Below, piece after piece: positions 1 through 7,394 of a stretch of DNA of 14,512 nt. How positions within the stretch are numbered: the first letter of the stretch is position 1; each line of letters opens with the position of its first letter. Both the position numbers and the translations under genes were made by a program. A model generated the notes under the pieces. That model was given only the letters and a program-made list of their open reading frames with translations. It made no database searches and was not told the origin of the DNA. This DNA is from Oscillospiraceae bacterium (GTDB lineage Bacteria; Bacillota; Clostridia; Oscillospirales; Oscillospiraceae): positions 1 to 14,512 of the forward strand of contig JAFZQQ010000100.1 in the NCBI GenBank assembly GCA_017620315.1, in the 5' to 3' direction.

Positions 1-133
1 AAAGCCATGCATCGATATTCGTGCCGTCAGAGTAGAAAGTGGCTATGATATTTTCTGCTCTTGCCTGGGCAGTAGCAGTAGACCAATCAGGTGTGGCACA
101 AGTATCAAACTCTGTCTGCGCTTTGAACGCCAT
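1..133 (-). CDS. Unknown protein, N-terminal part only (runs off the left edge)
   Basis: An ATG at 131-133 opens a frame that stays open for 44 codons to the window edge. It begins MAFKAQTEFDT and continues with a Trp, Thr and Ala-containing stretch. I do not recognise the family. It is co-directional with the DUF6100 gene, whose stop lies 78 bp upstream, so it is probably the next gene of the same operon. The ribosome site is weak (GGATAGG about 5 nt before the ATG) and partly lies in the right arm of an inverted repeat. Codon use looks like that of the neighbours. A true gene is likely because the frame is open and correctly placed, but the function cannot be assigned from this fragment. 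Confidence 0.5.
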   Translation of the reverse strand, partial: MAFKAQTEFDTCATPDWSTATAQARAENIIATFYSDGTNIDAWL

Positions 134-142
134 TTTACGCCT

Positions 143-181
143 ATCCGGTTTTTTTCTTCGATTTTTGCTCAAAAACCGGAT
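143..181. repeat. 11-bp perfect inverted repeat between two genes
   Basis: ATCCGGTTTTT at 143-153 pairs with AAAAACCGGAT at 171-181 around a 17-nt loop. It sits between the DUF6100 stop and the next start. In the minus-strand transcript the last arm runs into the presumed ribosome site of the gene starting at 133, so it could act as a weak terminator or mask translation. No T-run follows it on the minus strand, so a simple intrinsic terminator is not well supported. Confidence 0.45.
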
Positions 182-211
182 ATGTTTTTTCCGTCGAAAA
201 AGCGCGGTTTC

Positions 212-862
212 CTAAGCTGTTTCCGCCTTTTCCCGCTCCGCGATCCAACTCGGAAACCTCGACTTCTCCATGATGACAATGCGTGTGCAGCACTCCTCGC
301 CAAGCTCTATCGTGCTGTAGGAATCACAGTAGAGCGCGCTGTCGTCCGTGAGTAGAAACGACGAGATCACATCGAGATACCGCTTGAGCTCGACGGAGTC
401 CGTGTCGCGCACCGCCCTGTTCGGGAGCGTTCTGTCATAGACGCTGATGAAGCAGACGACGCACTGCTCATAGCGCGGGGGCGTGTTCTCCAGCGCATAG
501 CGGTTCATCGCCGCCGTAAACGGCTCCATCAGAAACTCCATGCTTTTCCATTTCTCGCGCTTCGCCAAAAGCCCCGGCAGCTTGATCTCCATTACGCCGC
601 CCTTTTCCCAAATGTCGACGCCCTGCGCCTGCGCCGCGCTCTCAAGGTATTGATTCTGCGGCTTATTCGACACAGTGTAAACGAGATGCCGCAGCCGGCA
701 GGCGATCTGCTCCCCTCTGAGCGCGGCGTCCGTGCTCAATACCTCAAAATTCTCCGGGTATTGCTGCACACCGCGCGTATTGAGCGAGTACAGCGTGTTG
801 TTCAGCCGCGATATCTCGTCCAAAATGTCGATGATTCTCTTTGAAATGCCGGATTTATCCAA
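212..862 (-). CDS. DUF6100-family protein of conjugative elements
   Basis: This 216-residue protein matches my memory of the DUF6100 family, a conserved protein of unknown function in Clostridia integrative elements. Recognisable stretches are RLNNTLYSLN (residues 19-28), the LRGEQIACRLRHL segment (about 48-61), YEQCVVCFISVYDR near the middle, and RFPSWIAERE at the C terminus. There is no signal peptide or membrane segment, so it should be cytoplasmic. The start is TTG at 860-862, with AAGGAG at 874-879 lying 11 nt upstream inside the end of the DUF5697 gene. Only 6 nt separate it from that gene, so the two are probably co-translated. The pair typically travels together, which suggests a shared role in the element, but the biochemical function is unknown. 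Confidence 0.7.
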   Translation of the reverse strand: MDKSGISKRIIDILDEISRLNNTLYSLNTRGVQQYPENFEVLSTDAALRGEQIACRLRHLVYTVSNKPQNQYLESAAQAQGVDIWEKGGVMEIKLPGLLAKREKWKSMEFLMEPFTAAMNRYALENTPPRYEQCVVCFISVYDRTLPNRAVRDTDSVELKRYLDVISSFLLTDDSALYCDSYSTIELGEECCTRIVIMEKSRFPSWIAEREKAETA

Positions 863-868
863 AAAAGC

Positions 869-1399
869 TCATTCTCCTTCCTCCTTCTGATAGTATTTGA
901 CCTGACCGTCCTCGGAAACGGTACAGTAGCCGACGATGTTGCCGCCGCCGAGCATTGCGATCTGCTCCTCCGATTCCACGACGACGATAAAATGGGAGTC
1001 CTTCGCGTTCTTTTCCGCCAAAAGCTGGGAGACCAGCGCCTCCCTGCCCTTTTCGACATAGGCGATCTCGTAGATCTCGTCGTCTGCAAGGAATATGACC
1101 TGTGCGGGGAAATTGCCGGTGGCGTGGAAGTCGACGCGGTCGATAAAGTCCACCAGCACCCAGAGCGCGGCGATCACCTTCTTGTCCTTTGAGTCCTCGT
1201 CCTCGCTCACTGCGTAGCAGTACGCGCCATCCTCGCGAATCCGTTTCTGACGTGCCAGATAGGATATCAGCTTCTCGACCTTATTCTCTTTCCCCGGGTG
1301 CATCCGCAGAAGCTGTCTGCGCGCCATGCAGTGATAGGTGGAGAGATCCCGCAGGATGCTCAATGCCTCCCCGGAATAGATTTGACTTCGTGTTTTCAA
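869..1399 (-). CDS. DUF5697-family protein of conjugative elements
   Basis: The protein (about 176 residues) resembles DUF5697, an uncharacterised family from Firmicutes mobile elements. Its N-terminal half looks like a small winged helix: a helical segment with ALSILRDLS, then QLLRMHPGKENKVEKLISYLARQKRI and a short YCYAVS strand. The centre carries ALWVLVDFIDRVDFH, and the end is YCTVSEDGQVKYYQ. I prefer the TTG at 1397-1399, because AGGAGG (1408-1413) lies 8 nt upstream; the TTG at 1403-1405 would be only 2 nt from it. The gene is the first downstream of the dense repeat array at 1413-1609, so it is an obvious candidate for control by, or binding to, that array. The winged-helix idea is an inference from the predicted helix pattern. 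Confidence 0.7.
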   Translation of the reverse strand: MKTRSQIYSGEALSILRDLSTYHCMARRQLLRMHPGKENKVEKLISYLARQKRIREDGAYCYAVSEDEDSKDKKVIAALWVLVDFIDRVDFHATGNFPAQVIFLADDEIYEIAYVEKGREALVSQLLAEKNAKDSHFIVVVESEEQIAMLGGGNIVGYCTVSEDGQVKYYQKEEGE

Positions 1400-1412
1400 G
1401 CTCAAAGCCTCC

Positions 1413-1609
1413 TAATGCATAGTAATGCGTGTAATTTCCTCCCCGCGGCAGGCAAATACGCAGCAATACGCAGTAGCACGCATTACTGCGTATTACCTTG
1501 CCACGGAAAAAGGAATAATGCGTATTAAAGCGTGGTAATACGCCTTTCGGTGCGCTGACAGAGTGAAACAACGCTGTTTTTGCGCATTGATGCGTAATAA
1601 TGCGTATTA
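1413..1609. repeat. Four clusters of twelve 10-bp-phased TAATGCGTATTA-like boxes
   Basis: Twelve 12-nt boxes with a TRCGYA-like core begin at 1413, 1423; 1454, 1464, 1474, 1484; 1516, 1526, 1536; and 1578, 1588, 1598. Within each cluster the step is exactly 10 bp, one helical turn. TAATGCGTATTA occurs exactly at 1516-1527 and 1598-1609, and with one mismatch at 1484-1495; the box is nearly palindromic. The array fills the space between virB4 and DUF5697: the last box includes the virB4 stop codon and the first abuts the AGGAGG of DUF5697. Such phased arrays usually bind a protein cooperatively (operator, iteron or partition site). Which of these applies here is not known. Confidence 0.8.
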
Positions 1610-4519
1610 CGACGCCGCGCGCTCCTCTGCCGCGCGGTCCAGCAGTTCCTGCAGCTCGCGGCGGTCGGTGGTGATCATCTCCTTCTCCATCTGGCTGCAC
1701 TTGATCTCCACGGTCACATTGTTGTTATTAGTGGAAATCAAACCGTTGCCGCGCTCAAAGTGCGTGATCTCCATGACTTCGGTATCCGAGAGGTGCAGGA
1801 TGGATTGGACGCGCCGCGCTTCCTCATCCTCCAGATTGAGCAGGATCTTGGTCTTGCAGACATTGATGATGCCCTTGCCGTACTTGCCGTCCTCCAGAGA
1901 AAGAAAGTCGTTCATGTCCTGCGTCGCGCAGATCGCACTGCCGCCATAGCCGCGAATGATCTTGAAAATCTCCAGCACAAACTCGGCTGCGAGGCGGTTG
2001 CTGTTCGCGCCGATCAACTGCCAGCACTCGTCGATGAAGATGGCTTTTTCCTCGGTGCGGTTCTCCTTTGCCTTGTCCCAGACGTAGTCAAGCGCGACGA
2101 ACATACCGACCGTCAGCAGGTCGCCGGACAGCTCGGAGATGTCGAGCACCGTGTATTTGTTATCCAGTGACACGTTGGTTTGCTGGTTAAACGTGCTGGC
2201 GGAGCCGTTGACAAGCCTGTTGGTGATGTTGGCGAGCCGGCGTGTCTCCGGCGACTCCATGAGCACCTCGTAGAGATCGCCCAGTACCGGCATGATGCGG
2301 TATTGCTCGGGATCGACAGGGTTGATGAGCGAGCTGTTCTCATGCGTGATGCCGTGGTTTGCGTAGGTTCTGATCAGCGCCTCGTCCAAAAGCTGCCGCT
2401 CCTCGTGCGTCATATCAGGAATCAGGAGGCTGAAAAAGATGTGGAGCCGCTGGATTTTGGCAGCGAGCATGGATTTCTCAATGCCCGGTCCGTCCAGCAG
2501 CTCGTCGGCGGTCTTGTCCACCTTTCGAATTTCCATGACGTTGATGCAGTTGCTCGACGCAGGGGATATCTGAATAAATTCTCCGCCAATGCTCGTGCAT
2601 GCGCGGTGGAACTCGTGGCCCTTGAGCGGCGCGATGATAAAGACCTGTATGCCCTTGCGCCGCATTCTCGTGGACATAAGCTGCAAGGTAAAGGTCTTGC
2701 CCGCGCCGCTGGTGCCAAGTATCGCGATGTTTGCGTTCTTGTAGACGCGGGAATCGAAGATATCCACGATGATGAGGGAGTTGTTGTGCCGATTGACCCC
2801 GAGCAAAATACCGTTATCATCACACATCTCATAGCTGGTGAAGGGATAGCAGCTCGCAGCGCCCAGCGTCAGCACGTTCCGCTTCGACCGTTCAAACAGT
2901 CGATGCTCCAGCGACGCCAGCGGGAGCGCCGATAAAAAAGCCTGCTCCTCACAGAAGGAGCAGGGCTGCACATTCATATCCTGCGAGAGCAGGAGCTTTC
3001 GCATCTCGGCGCATTTCCACTCCAGATCCTCCACATTGTCCGCCGTTACGGTGATGAGGAGATTCAAATAGTAGAAATCCTCGTTGTTGCCGAGGCCGTC
3101 CTTGAGGAAATACCCGCTGCGGATCGCGCCTTCGAGGTCGTCAAAGTCCGTGTTCGTGTCGCTGGTCTCGCGTATCTTGCTGCGGTTGATACGCAGCTGC
3201 TGACCGAGCTTGCGGATCATGCGCTCCTTTGGCTGCCGCGTCAGGAACACGTCGAGGTCGATGCCGTCGCCGGCGTTGACCAGCAGCGAGAGCCACCCCG
3301 CCATGACCTGGGACTTGTAACCGTCAGACGGAACAAGCAGATAGGCATAGTAGGTGCCGTCCACACAGATATATCTGCCGTGGGTGAAATCAAGCGAGGA
3401 GGGCGCAAAGAACTCGTTCGCCGGTACGTTTTCCAGCGGTCTGCCCGCGGCAAGGTAATCGCCGAGGACCCTCTTGACCTTTTCACGGAACGGCTGCTCG
3501 TCGCTTTCCCTGCGGCAGAACACATGGTACAGGATCTCCGCCATGGCTTCGTCCTCATCCTCATGGCTGATCACGCTGTTTCCGCACTGTCTGAGGTAGT
3601 TTGCCGCTGAGCGCGCCGCCGTTTGAAGCTGGGAAACGGCTTCCTGCTCTTCATTTCCCCGCCGCGTGCCGGGCAGCGGTTCATACTCAAAAATGAGAAA
3701 AAACCGTCGTGTGATAGCTTCACGGGAACCGAGCTGGTAAATGAGGCGCAAATAGTCCTCCTGAAGCATCCTGCAATGCGGGTCTGTCTCGTGTTCCAGC
3801 TCCCTGCGCACCGCGGTAACGTGGCGGTCTATGTCGGCACGCTTGGTCAGTACCTTGAGCTGGATCTTGACCGGCGCGATCTTCAGGTAGCTGATAAAGC
3901 TGTAGATGATACTGCGCTGCTCCTGGGCGCTTCGCAGCAGGAAGTTGACGGGGATCACCTCTACGATTTTGACATAACGGTGATCCCGCGTGTAAATGAC
4001 GCCGTTCCTGATGCGTTCGATCGGCACATAGTCCGCGAGCGCATTGAGCGGGCGGACCGTATCTTCCTTCGGCAGAAAGGTCTTGTGCTGCTCCATCTGG
4101 CGCTTTTTGACGTCTATTTGAACGCGCCTGCGGCTTTTGGGCGTTTCGTCCGGTAATTTGACCTTTTCGCCCTTAGACCAGCTTGGAAGCATACTTTTCT
4201 TCCGCTTTCCGTCTGTCGTACCGTCGCTTTTGAGCTGCCTTCGGTTGCGTAACCAGCTCAAAAGCAGCAGGAAAAACGACGACAGGCTCTCACCCGATAC
4301 GCCGATCAGGGCGAACAGCACCAACGGCAGCGCCGTGAGGCATAGGATGATGATGCGAGTCTGGAGCGAAAAGCTCATGTGCAGGACAGGCCAGCCGACC
4401 ACTGTTCCAAGAATAGCGGCTTCAATGGCATTGCGCGTTTTCAGCATTCCGCCCATCAAAGTGCCTCCTTCTATAAAGTTGGGCGGAATGATGTAAACAT
4501 CGCGTTCTTCGTTTTTCAT
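1607..4519 (-). CDS. VirB4-type conjugation ATPase with N-terminal PrgI/VirB3-like segment
   Basis: This 970-residue ATPase powers assembly of, and transfer through, a type IV secretion channel at the inner face of the membrane. Residues 1-95 hold two hydrophobic segments (about 35-50 and 55-90) in a PrgI/VirB3-like arrangement. A basic linker follows (about 92-145), then the VirB4 N-terminal region and the ATPase domain with Walker A GTSGAGKT at 602-609 and Walker B AIFIDE at 826-831. The ATPase domain also has CATQDMND at 864-871, typical of the VirB4/TraE motor family. VirB4 proteins of this element type are commonly about 800 residues with PrgI as a separate small gene, so the extra length is explained by the fused segment. 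The ATG at 4517-4519 has AGGAG just upstream, overlapping the stop of the previous gene. The gene ends within the repeat array. Confidence 0.93.
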   Translation of the reverse strand: MKNEERDVYIIPPNFIEGGTLMGGMLKTRNAIEAAILGTVVGWPVLHMSFSLQTRIIILCLTALPLVLFALIGVSGESLSSFFLLLLSWLRNRRQLKSDGTTDGKRKKSMLPSWSKGEKVKLPDETPKSRRRVQIDVKKRQMEQHKTFLPKEDTVRPLNALADYVPIERIRNGVIYTRDHRYVKIVEVIPVNFLLRSAQEQRSIIYSFISYLKIAPVKIQLKVLTKRADIDRHVTAVRRELEHETDPHCRMLQEDYLRLIYQLGSREAITRRFFLIFEYEPLPGTRRGNEEQEAVSQLQTAARSAANYLRQCGNSVISHEDEDEAMAEILYHVFCRRESDEQPFREKVKRVLGDYLAAGRPLENVPANEFFAPSSLDFTHGRYICVDGTYYAYLLVPSDGYKSQVMAGWLSLLVNAGDGIDLDVFLTRQPKERMIRKLGQQLRINRSKIRETSDTNTDFDDLEGAIRSGYFLKDGLGNNEDFYYLNLLITVTADNVEDLEWKCAEMRKLLLSQDMNVQPCSFCEEQAFLSALPLASLEHRLFERSKRNVLTLGAASCYPFTSYEMCDDNGILLGVNRHNNSLIIVDIFDSRVYKNANIAILGTSGAGKTFTLQLMSTRMRRKGIQVFIIAPLKGHEFHRACTSIGGEFIQISPASSNCINVMEIRKVDKTADELLDGPGIEKSMLAAKIQRLHIFFSLLIPDMTHEERQLLDEALIRTYANHGITHENSSLINPVDPEQYRIMPVLGDLYEVLMESPETRRLANITNRLVNGSASTFNQQTNVSLDNKYTVLDISELSGDLLTVGMFVALDYVWDKAKENRTEEKAIFIDECWQLIGANSNRLAAEFVLEIFKIIRGYGGSAICATQDMNDFLSLEDGKYGKGIINVCKTKILLNLEDEEARRVQSILHLSDTEVMEITHFERGNGLISTNNNNVTVEIKCSQMEKEMITTDRRELQELLDRAAEERAAS

Positions 4520-4529
4520 TGGTTTTCTC

Positions 4530-6251
4530 CTACATTCGGTCTTTGCGCTGCGGAGGGTGAGGCATGCGCTTTACGATGGTTTCATTGTAGGCGATCGTGC
4601 CATCCGGCGCATGATAGGGCTTGCGATCCACAGCGTCCTGCTCGTATTGCTTGTACCACGTCGCCCCGTCCGCCGTGACGACCTTCGTGTGCTCGCCCTC
4701 CGGCGCGTTGTACTTGGCGGCGTCGTACATGCAAAACTGAACGTCCTGATGTGTTCCCGCGGGGACCTCGACGCCGCTGATCCTGCCTCCGCCGATCTCG
4801 ACGTTGTAAAAGGCCGGCGAGCTTTCATCCTTCCCCATAGCGGTAATACCCATATAGGAGTTGAGCGCGTGTGAAGCCATCTCGCCGGTGATCGTGCCTG
4901 TGCTCTGGATATCACCGCGCGCGACGCGGCTGATGACCTCATTGGCAAAGCCGCCGCCTTGAGAGAGCGACTTCATAAACATCGCGCCGCCTATGCCATA
5001 GCTCTTGAAGGAGTTATGAACGGAAGGGATCAGCCTGCCGGCGGAGCGCGTAGAATGCGAGGCGTTATTGACCGAGCTTCTTTGCGTAGAGGCGCGGCTA
5101 TACGACTTTTCGCTCGAACGCTCCCCTGTCTGTGTTTTTACCATGGGGCCTGTCTGAATGACGGTTCCGCTCCCGCCTTGCAGCGTCTCCTGCTCAGTCG
5201 AGTACCCGTTCATCTGCTCAGAGCTGTTGACGACCACGCTCTCTCCGCCCTCCGCAAGCGTGACATCCGCCGCTGTCGGTGCAATCGACGTGCTGTCCAA
5301 CGGGACAGAAGCCTGCTCCGCGCTCTCAGCAGCGGTACCGCCCGCGGTCACTTCCGTTTCCGTGGCGTTCTGTGCCATTCCGACCTGCGGAGCGTCATAC
5401 AGAATGATGGGAGGCTCAGCCTCGGTTTCCGATGCAGTCGCAGTGTTCGCGGCGATCGTAGTAGCTGCCGTGCTCGCGGCGGTATCTATCGGCGAAGCAT
5501 CCCTCGGCTCGAAGTCTGTCCGCTCGGTATCAGCCCGCGGGGTATCCGCCTGTGCAGGTCCCCGCGAAGACGCATTGATTGGCGAAGGCTCATGCGGCAC
5601 GGTCAAATCAATCGTCCCCGGAGTTGCGGTTACATCCGCCGAGTCTGCGGCAAACGCAGGTGCCTGCCCCGTTTGGTCGCTCAGGCGCGGCGTTTCTCCC
5701 AACGAGGAGTTCTGCGCGGCAATGGGACCTTGCCCATCCTGTCTGACGCTCTGCGCGGTGTTCTGGGCGTTTTTCGTTGTATTCGCCGCTTCATGCGAGC
5801 TATGCGCGGATGTCGACGAGAAAGAAAAAGCAGGCGACTTGACCGTGGTATTGCTCGTCGCAGTCTTGACAGCGTTGTTCGCCGCCCGCCTGCTTGCCAT
5901 GCCGACTAGCCCGCCCTTGAAATAGTTCCCAATGCCTGTGCCGCCATTGCCGCCGGAACGGCTGCCTCCCGCCGCGTGCGTGCCTGCGCCAGTCACCATC
6001 CTGATGCCGCGCGTGGCGATAAGTGCCTCTGCGATGAGAGAACCGCCCGTATGTCCCACGTTGAGACCGATGCCCTGCATAAAGCTGTCGATCTTCTGCG
6101 AGACCTTGAGAAAACCAACGGCGCAAAGAAACCAGATCAGCACGTTTCCTACGACCGCTTCTTTGCCGGACGCCGCCGCCTGCGCCTCCACCTCGCTTTC
6201 CGTGATGGCGAAGGCTGGGACAGCAAAAAGCGCCCCCAGCAGGAGCGCCAT
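4530..6251 (-). CDS. Membrane-anchored T4SS accessory protein with long disordered centre
   Basis: This 573-residue protein begins with a hydrophobic signal-like segment ending AVPAFA. It then has a conserved-looking block with a membrane helix (VVGNVLIWFLCAVGFLKV, about 33-50) and KIDSFMQGIGLNVGHTGGS (53-71). Residues about 130-405 are Ser/Thr/Ala/Glu-rich and low complexity, probably disordered. Residues 408-560 form a more ordered C-terminal region. I recall this layout from Clostridia conjugative elements, encoded directly after the VirB6/TrbL-like gene; it probably belongs to the transfer channel or the cell-surface apparatus. The start is uncertain: the ATG at 6249-6251 has only AAGGA 8 nt upstream and leaves the signal peptide without basic residues. 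An upstream ACG at 6285-6287 has a better ribosome site and would add a basic N-region. The product could still be processed differently from what I infer. Confidence 0.75.
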   Translation of the reverse strand: MALLLGALFAVPAFAITESEVEAQAAASGKEAVVGNVLIWFLCAVGFLKVSQKIDSFMQGIGLNVGHTGGSLIAEALIATRGIRMVTGAGTHAAGGSRSGGNGGTGIGNYFKGGLVGMASRRAANNAVKTATSNTTVKSPAFSFSSTSAHSSHEAANTTKNAQNTAQSVRQDGQGPIAAQNSSLGETPRLSDQTGQAPAFAADSADVTATPGTIDLTVPHEPSPINASSRGPAQADTPRADTERTDFEPRDASPIDTAASTAATTIAANTATASETEAEPPIILYDAPQVGMAQNATETEVTAGGTAAESAEQASVPLDSTSIAPTAADVTLAEGGESVVVNSSEQMNGYSTEQETLQGGSGTVIQTGPMVKTQTGERSSEKSYSRASTQRSSVNNASHSTRSAGRLIPSVHNSFKSYGIGGAMFMKSLSQGGGFANEVISRVARGDIQSTGTITGEMASHALNSYMGITAMGKDESSPAFYNVEIGGGRISGVEVPAGTHQDVQFCMYDAAKYNAPEGEHTKVVTADGATWYKQYEQDAVDRKPYHAPDGTIAYNETIVKRMPHPPQRKDRM

Positions 6252-7011
6252 ACAGATTATCCTTATTAGATGATTTGCTTGTTTCGTTTCGATCCCTCCA
6301 ATCAGAGTGACAAGGGGTTAGCGATAAACGCCCTACCATAGAGGTAAAGAGCTTCAAACACCACGCGTTCATCAGAAGCAGGAACATCTGACCCGCAAAC
6401 ATACGGCACCAGCTTTTGAACACATTTACCGTCGATTGCGACGCGCCGAGCGCAAATGCCACGGGAGCCGTGAACACAAGTACGCCCAGCAGCACATACC
6501 GCTCCGCCGCCTCAAAGAGCAGCTTGATGTAGTTCCAAGCCAATATCAGCAGCAGGATCAGGACGATCAGCGTCACCGCGCCGTTGGCGCATACGCCGAT
6601 GATGGTCAGCATGACCGAGTTGAAGTCCGCAAAGCTCAATTCCGGCAGGGATGATGTGAGTATCCAGTCATAAGGCGTTCCGCCGATTTTTAGGGCGGCG
6701 TTAACGATGTCGTCGGAATAGTACGCGAGCAGAATGAACAGCACCGAACGCATACTCAGCTTGATCGGATCCTCCGCCTCGTTGCCCGTACCAAACCCGA
6801 AATTTTTGAACAGGTTCCAGACCCACAGCAGCAGGATAATGCCGATTGCCAGAGCCACGAACACGTCATACATGGTCTTCGCGGCGGGAAAGTATCGCAG
6901 GAACACATCCATGTCGCAGCCAAGCGCGCCCAAAACTGATGTGTTGATCAAATCGAGGCCGTGCATGACCTGTTCCGCGATCCATTCAACGATGCCGTCT
7001 AAGATGCCCAT
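5800..7011 (-). CDS. VirB6/TrbL-like conjugation membrane protein, frameshifted near its end
   Basis: As read, the frame encodes 403 residues, but only about residues 1-228 look like a real protein: a polytopic membrane protein with hydrophobic segments near 45-68, 86-100, 132-160, 172-190 and 204-222. That is the pattern of VirB6/TrbL channel proteins of Firmicutes conjugative elements. After SMVGR (224-228) the reading becomes an Arg/His/Gly-rich tail that is simply the next gene in the wrong frame. One extra base near 6329-6333 would restore FIANPLSL and a TGA at 6302-6304, just before the next gene's ribosome site. The intact product would be about 236 residues, spanning 6302-7011. The ATG at 7009-7011 starts 3 nt after the pilin-like gene's stop, suggesting translational coupling. 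Function in this copy may be impaired. Confidence 0.8.
   Translation of the reverse strand: MGILDGIVEWIAEQVMHGLDLINTSVLGALGCDMDVFLRYFPAAKTMYDVFVALAIGIILLLWVWNLFKNFGFGTGNEAEDPIKLSMRSVLFILLAYYSDDIVNAALKIGGTPYDWILTSSLPELSFADFNSVMLTIIGVCANGAVTLIVLILLLILAWNYIKLLFEAAERYVLLGVLVFTAPVAFALGASQSTVNVFKSWCRMFAGQMFLLLMNAWCLKLFTSMVGRLSLTPCHSDWRDRNETSKSSNKDNLYGAPAGGAFCCPSLRHHGKRGGGAGGGVRQRSGRRKRADLVSLRRWFSQGLAEDRQLYAGHRSQRGTYGRFSHRRGTYRHARHQDGDWRRHARGGRQPFRRQWRHRHWELFQGRASRHGKQAGGEQRCQDCDEQYHGQVACFFFLVDIRA
6285..6299 (-). promoter_or_regulatory. Strong ribosome site facing an in-frame ACG instead of ATG
   Basis: GGAGG at 6295-6299 lies 7 nt before an ACG (6285-6287) that is in frame with the 573-residue protein, 12 codons upstream of its first ATG. 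Starting at the ACG gives a basic N-region (Lys2, Arg9) ahead of the hydrophobic core, making a normal signal peptide. Either this ACG is used as a rare start, an ancestral ATG has mutated, or the base is a sequencing error. Confidence 0.5.
6326..6333 (-). other. Probable one-base deletion (frameshift site) in the VirB6-like gene
   Basis: In the minus-strand reading the codons ATG GTA GGG CG are followed by bases that read TTT ATC GCT AAC CCC TTG TCA CTC TGA in the +1-shifted frame, i.e. FIANPLSL-stop. That matches the C terminus I would expect for this family and places the stop 2 nt before the ribosome site of the next gene. The missing base lies in or next to the GGGCG stretch, a G-run prone to slippage or miscalling. 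Confidence 0.75.
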
Positions 7012-7014
7012 AGG

Positions 7015-7392
7015 TTACGGCGTATACTTTCCGCCCGCGAAGAAGGGCGTGATATAAGCCATGATGAAGCCCAGGCCGTTCAATATCGCCCAGCTCACGA
7101 TAATACGCTTCAGCCAGGAGCGCGACTCCTGCACGGTACGGTCAGAGCGCGAGAAGTTCATCAGCAGCAGCGCCACCGACGCGCATACGACCGCCGCTAT
7201 GGTCGAGATGGTAACGATCTGCGAGTAGACGTCCTGCATGATGGCGCTGGCTTTCGTCCAAATGGTGTCTGCCGCAAAGGCAGGGACGGTAAGCGCGCCG
7301 GCAAATGAAACCGCGAGAAAAGCCGTACACAGCTTCTCGCCCACCACGATTCTCCGCTGACGCTTCAGCAGAGGGCTTTTTTGCTCTTTCAA
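7015..7392 (-). CDS. VirB2/TrbC-like pilin candidate
   Basis: This is a 125-residue secreted or membrane protein. A basic N-region (residues 7-20, rich in Lys and Arg) leads into a signal peptide ending VPAFA-A (cleavage near 40/41). The mature part has two hydrophobic helices, about 59-79 and 96-116, separated by a short basic loop. This size and topology are those of VirB2/TrbC-type pilin subunits, and the position as first gene before the VirB6-like and VirB4 genes supports the assignment; sequence identity to a named pilin is not evident to me. The start is TTG at 7390-7392, with AAGGAGG at 7404-7410 (spacing 11). No ATG lies in a usable position. It is the first gene after the leader with two terminators, so its expression, and that of the whole transfer operon, is probably attenuation-controlled. 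Confidence 0.72.
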   Translation of the reverse strand: MKEQKSPLLKRQRRIVVGEKLCTAFLAVSFAGALTVPAFAADTIWTKASAIMQDVYSQIVTISTIAAVVCASVALLLMNFSRSDRTVQESRSWLKRIIVSWAILNGLGFIMAYITPFFAGGKYTP

Positions 7393-7394
7393 AC

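Noticed and set aside
1413..1609. CRISPR array at the 10-bp repeats
   Set aside because: Units are 12 nt, degenerate and directly adjacent at 10-bp steps, with no unique spacers of CRISPR size and no cas genes nearby.
2180..2935. 251-codon plus-strand frame opposite virB4
   Set aside because: It is antisense to conserved VirB4 ATPase motifs, with no ribosome site or recognisable protein pattern.
4959..5925. Long plus-strand open frames (316 and 255 codons) opposite the accessory protein gene
   Set aside because: They are antisense to the Ser/Thr/Ala-rich region, have skewed composition and no ribosome sites; GC-rich low-complexity coding keeps the other strand open.
5800..6301. C-terminal tail of the 403-residue VirB6-like reading as a real domain
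   Set aside because: It is the next gene read out of frame, rich in Arg, His and Gly, and begins exactly where a one-base correction restores the family ending.
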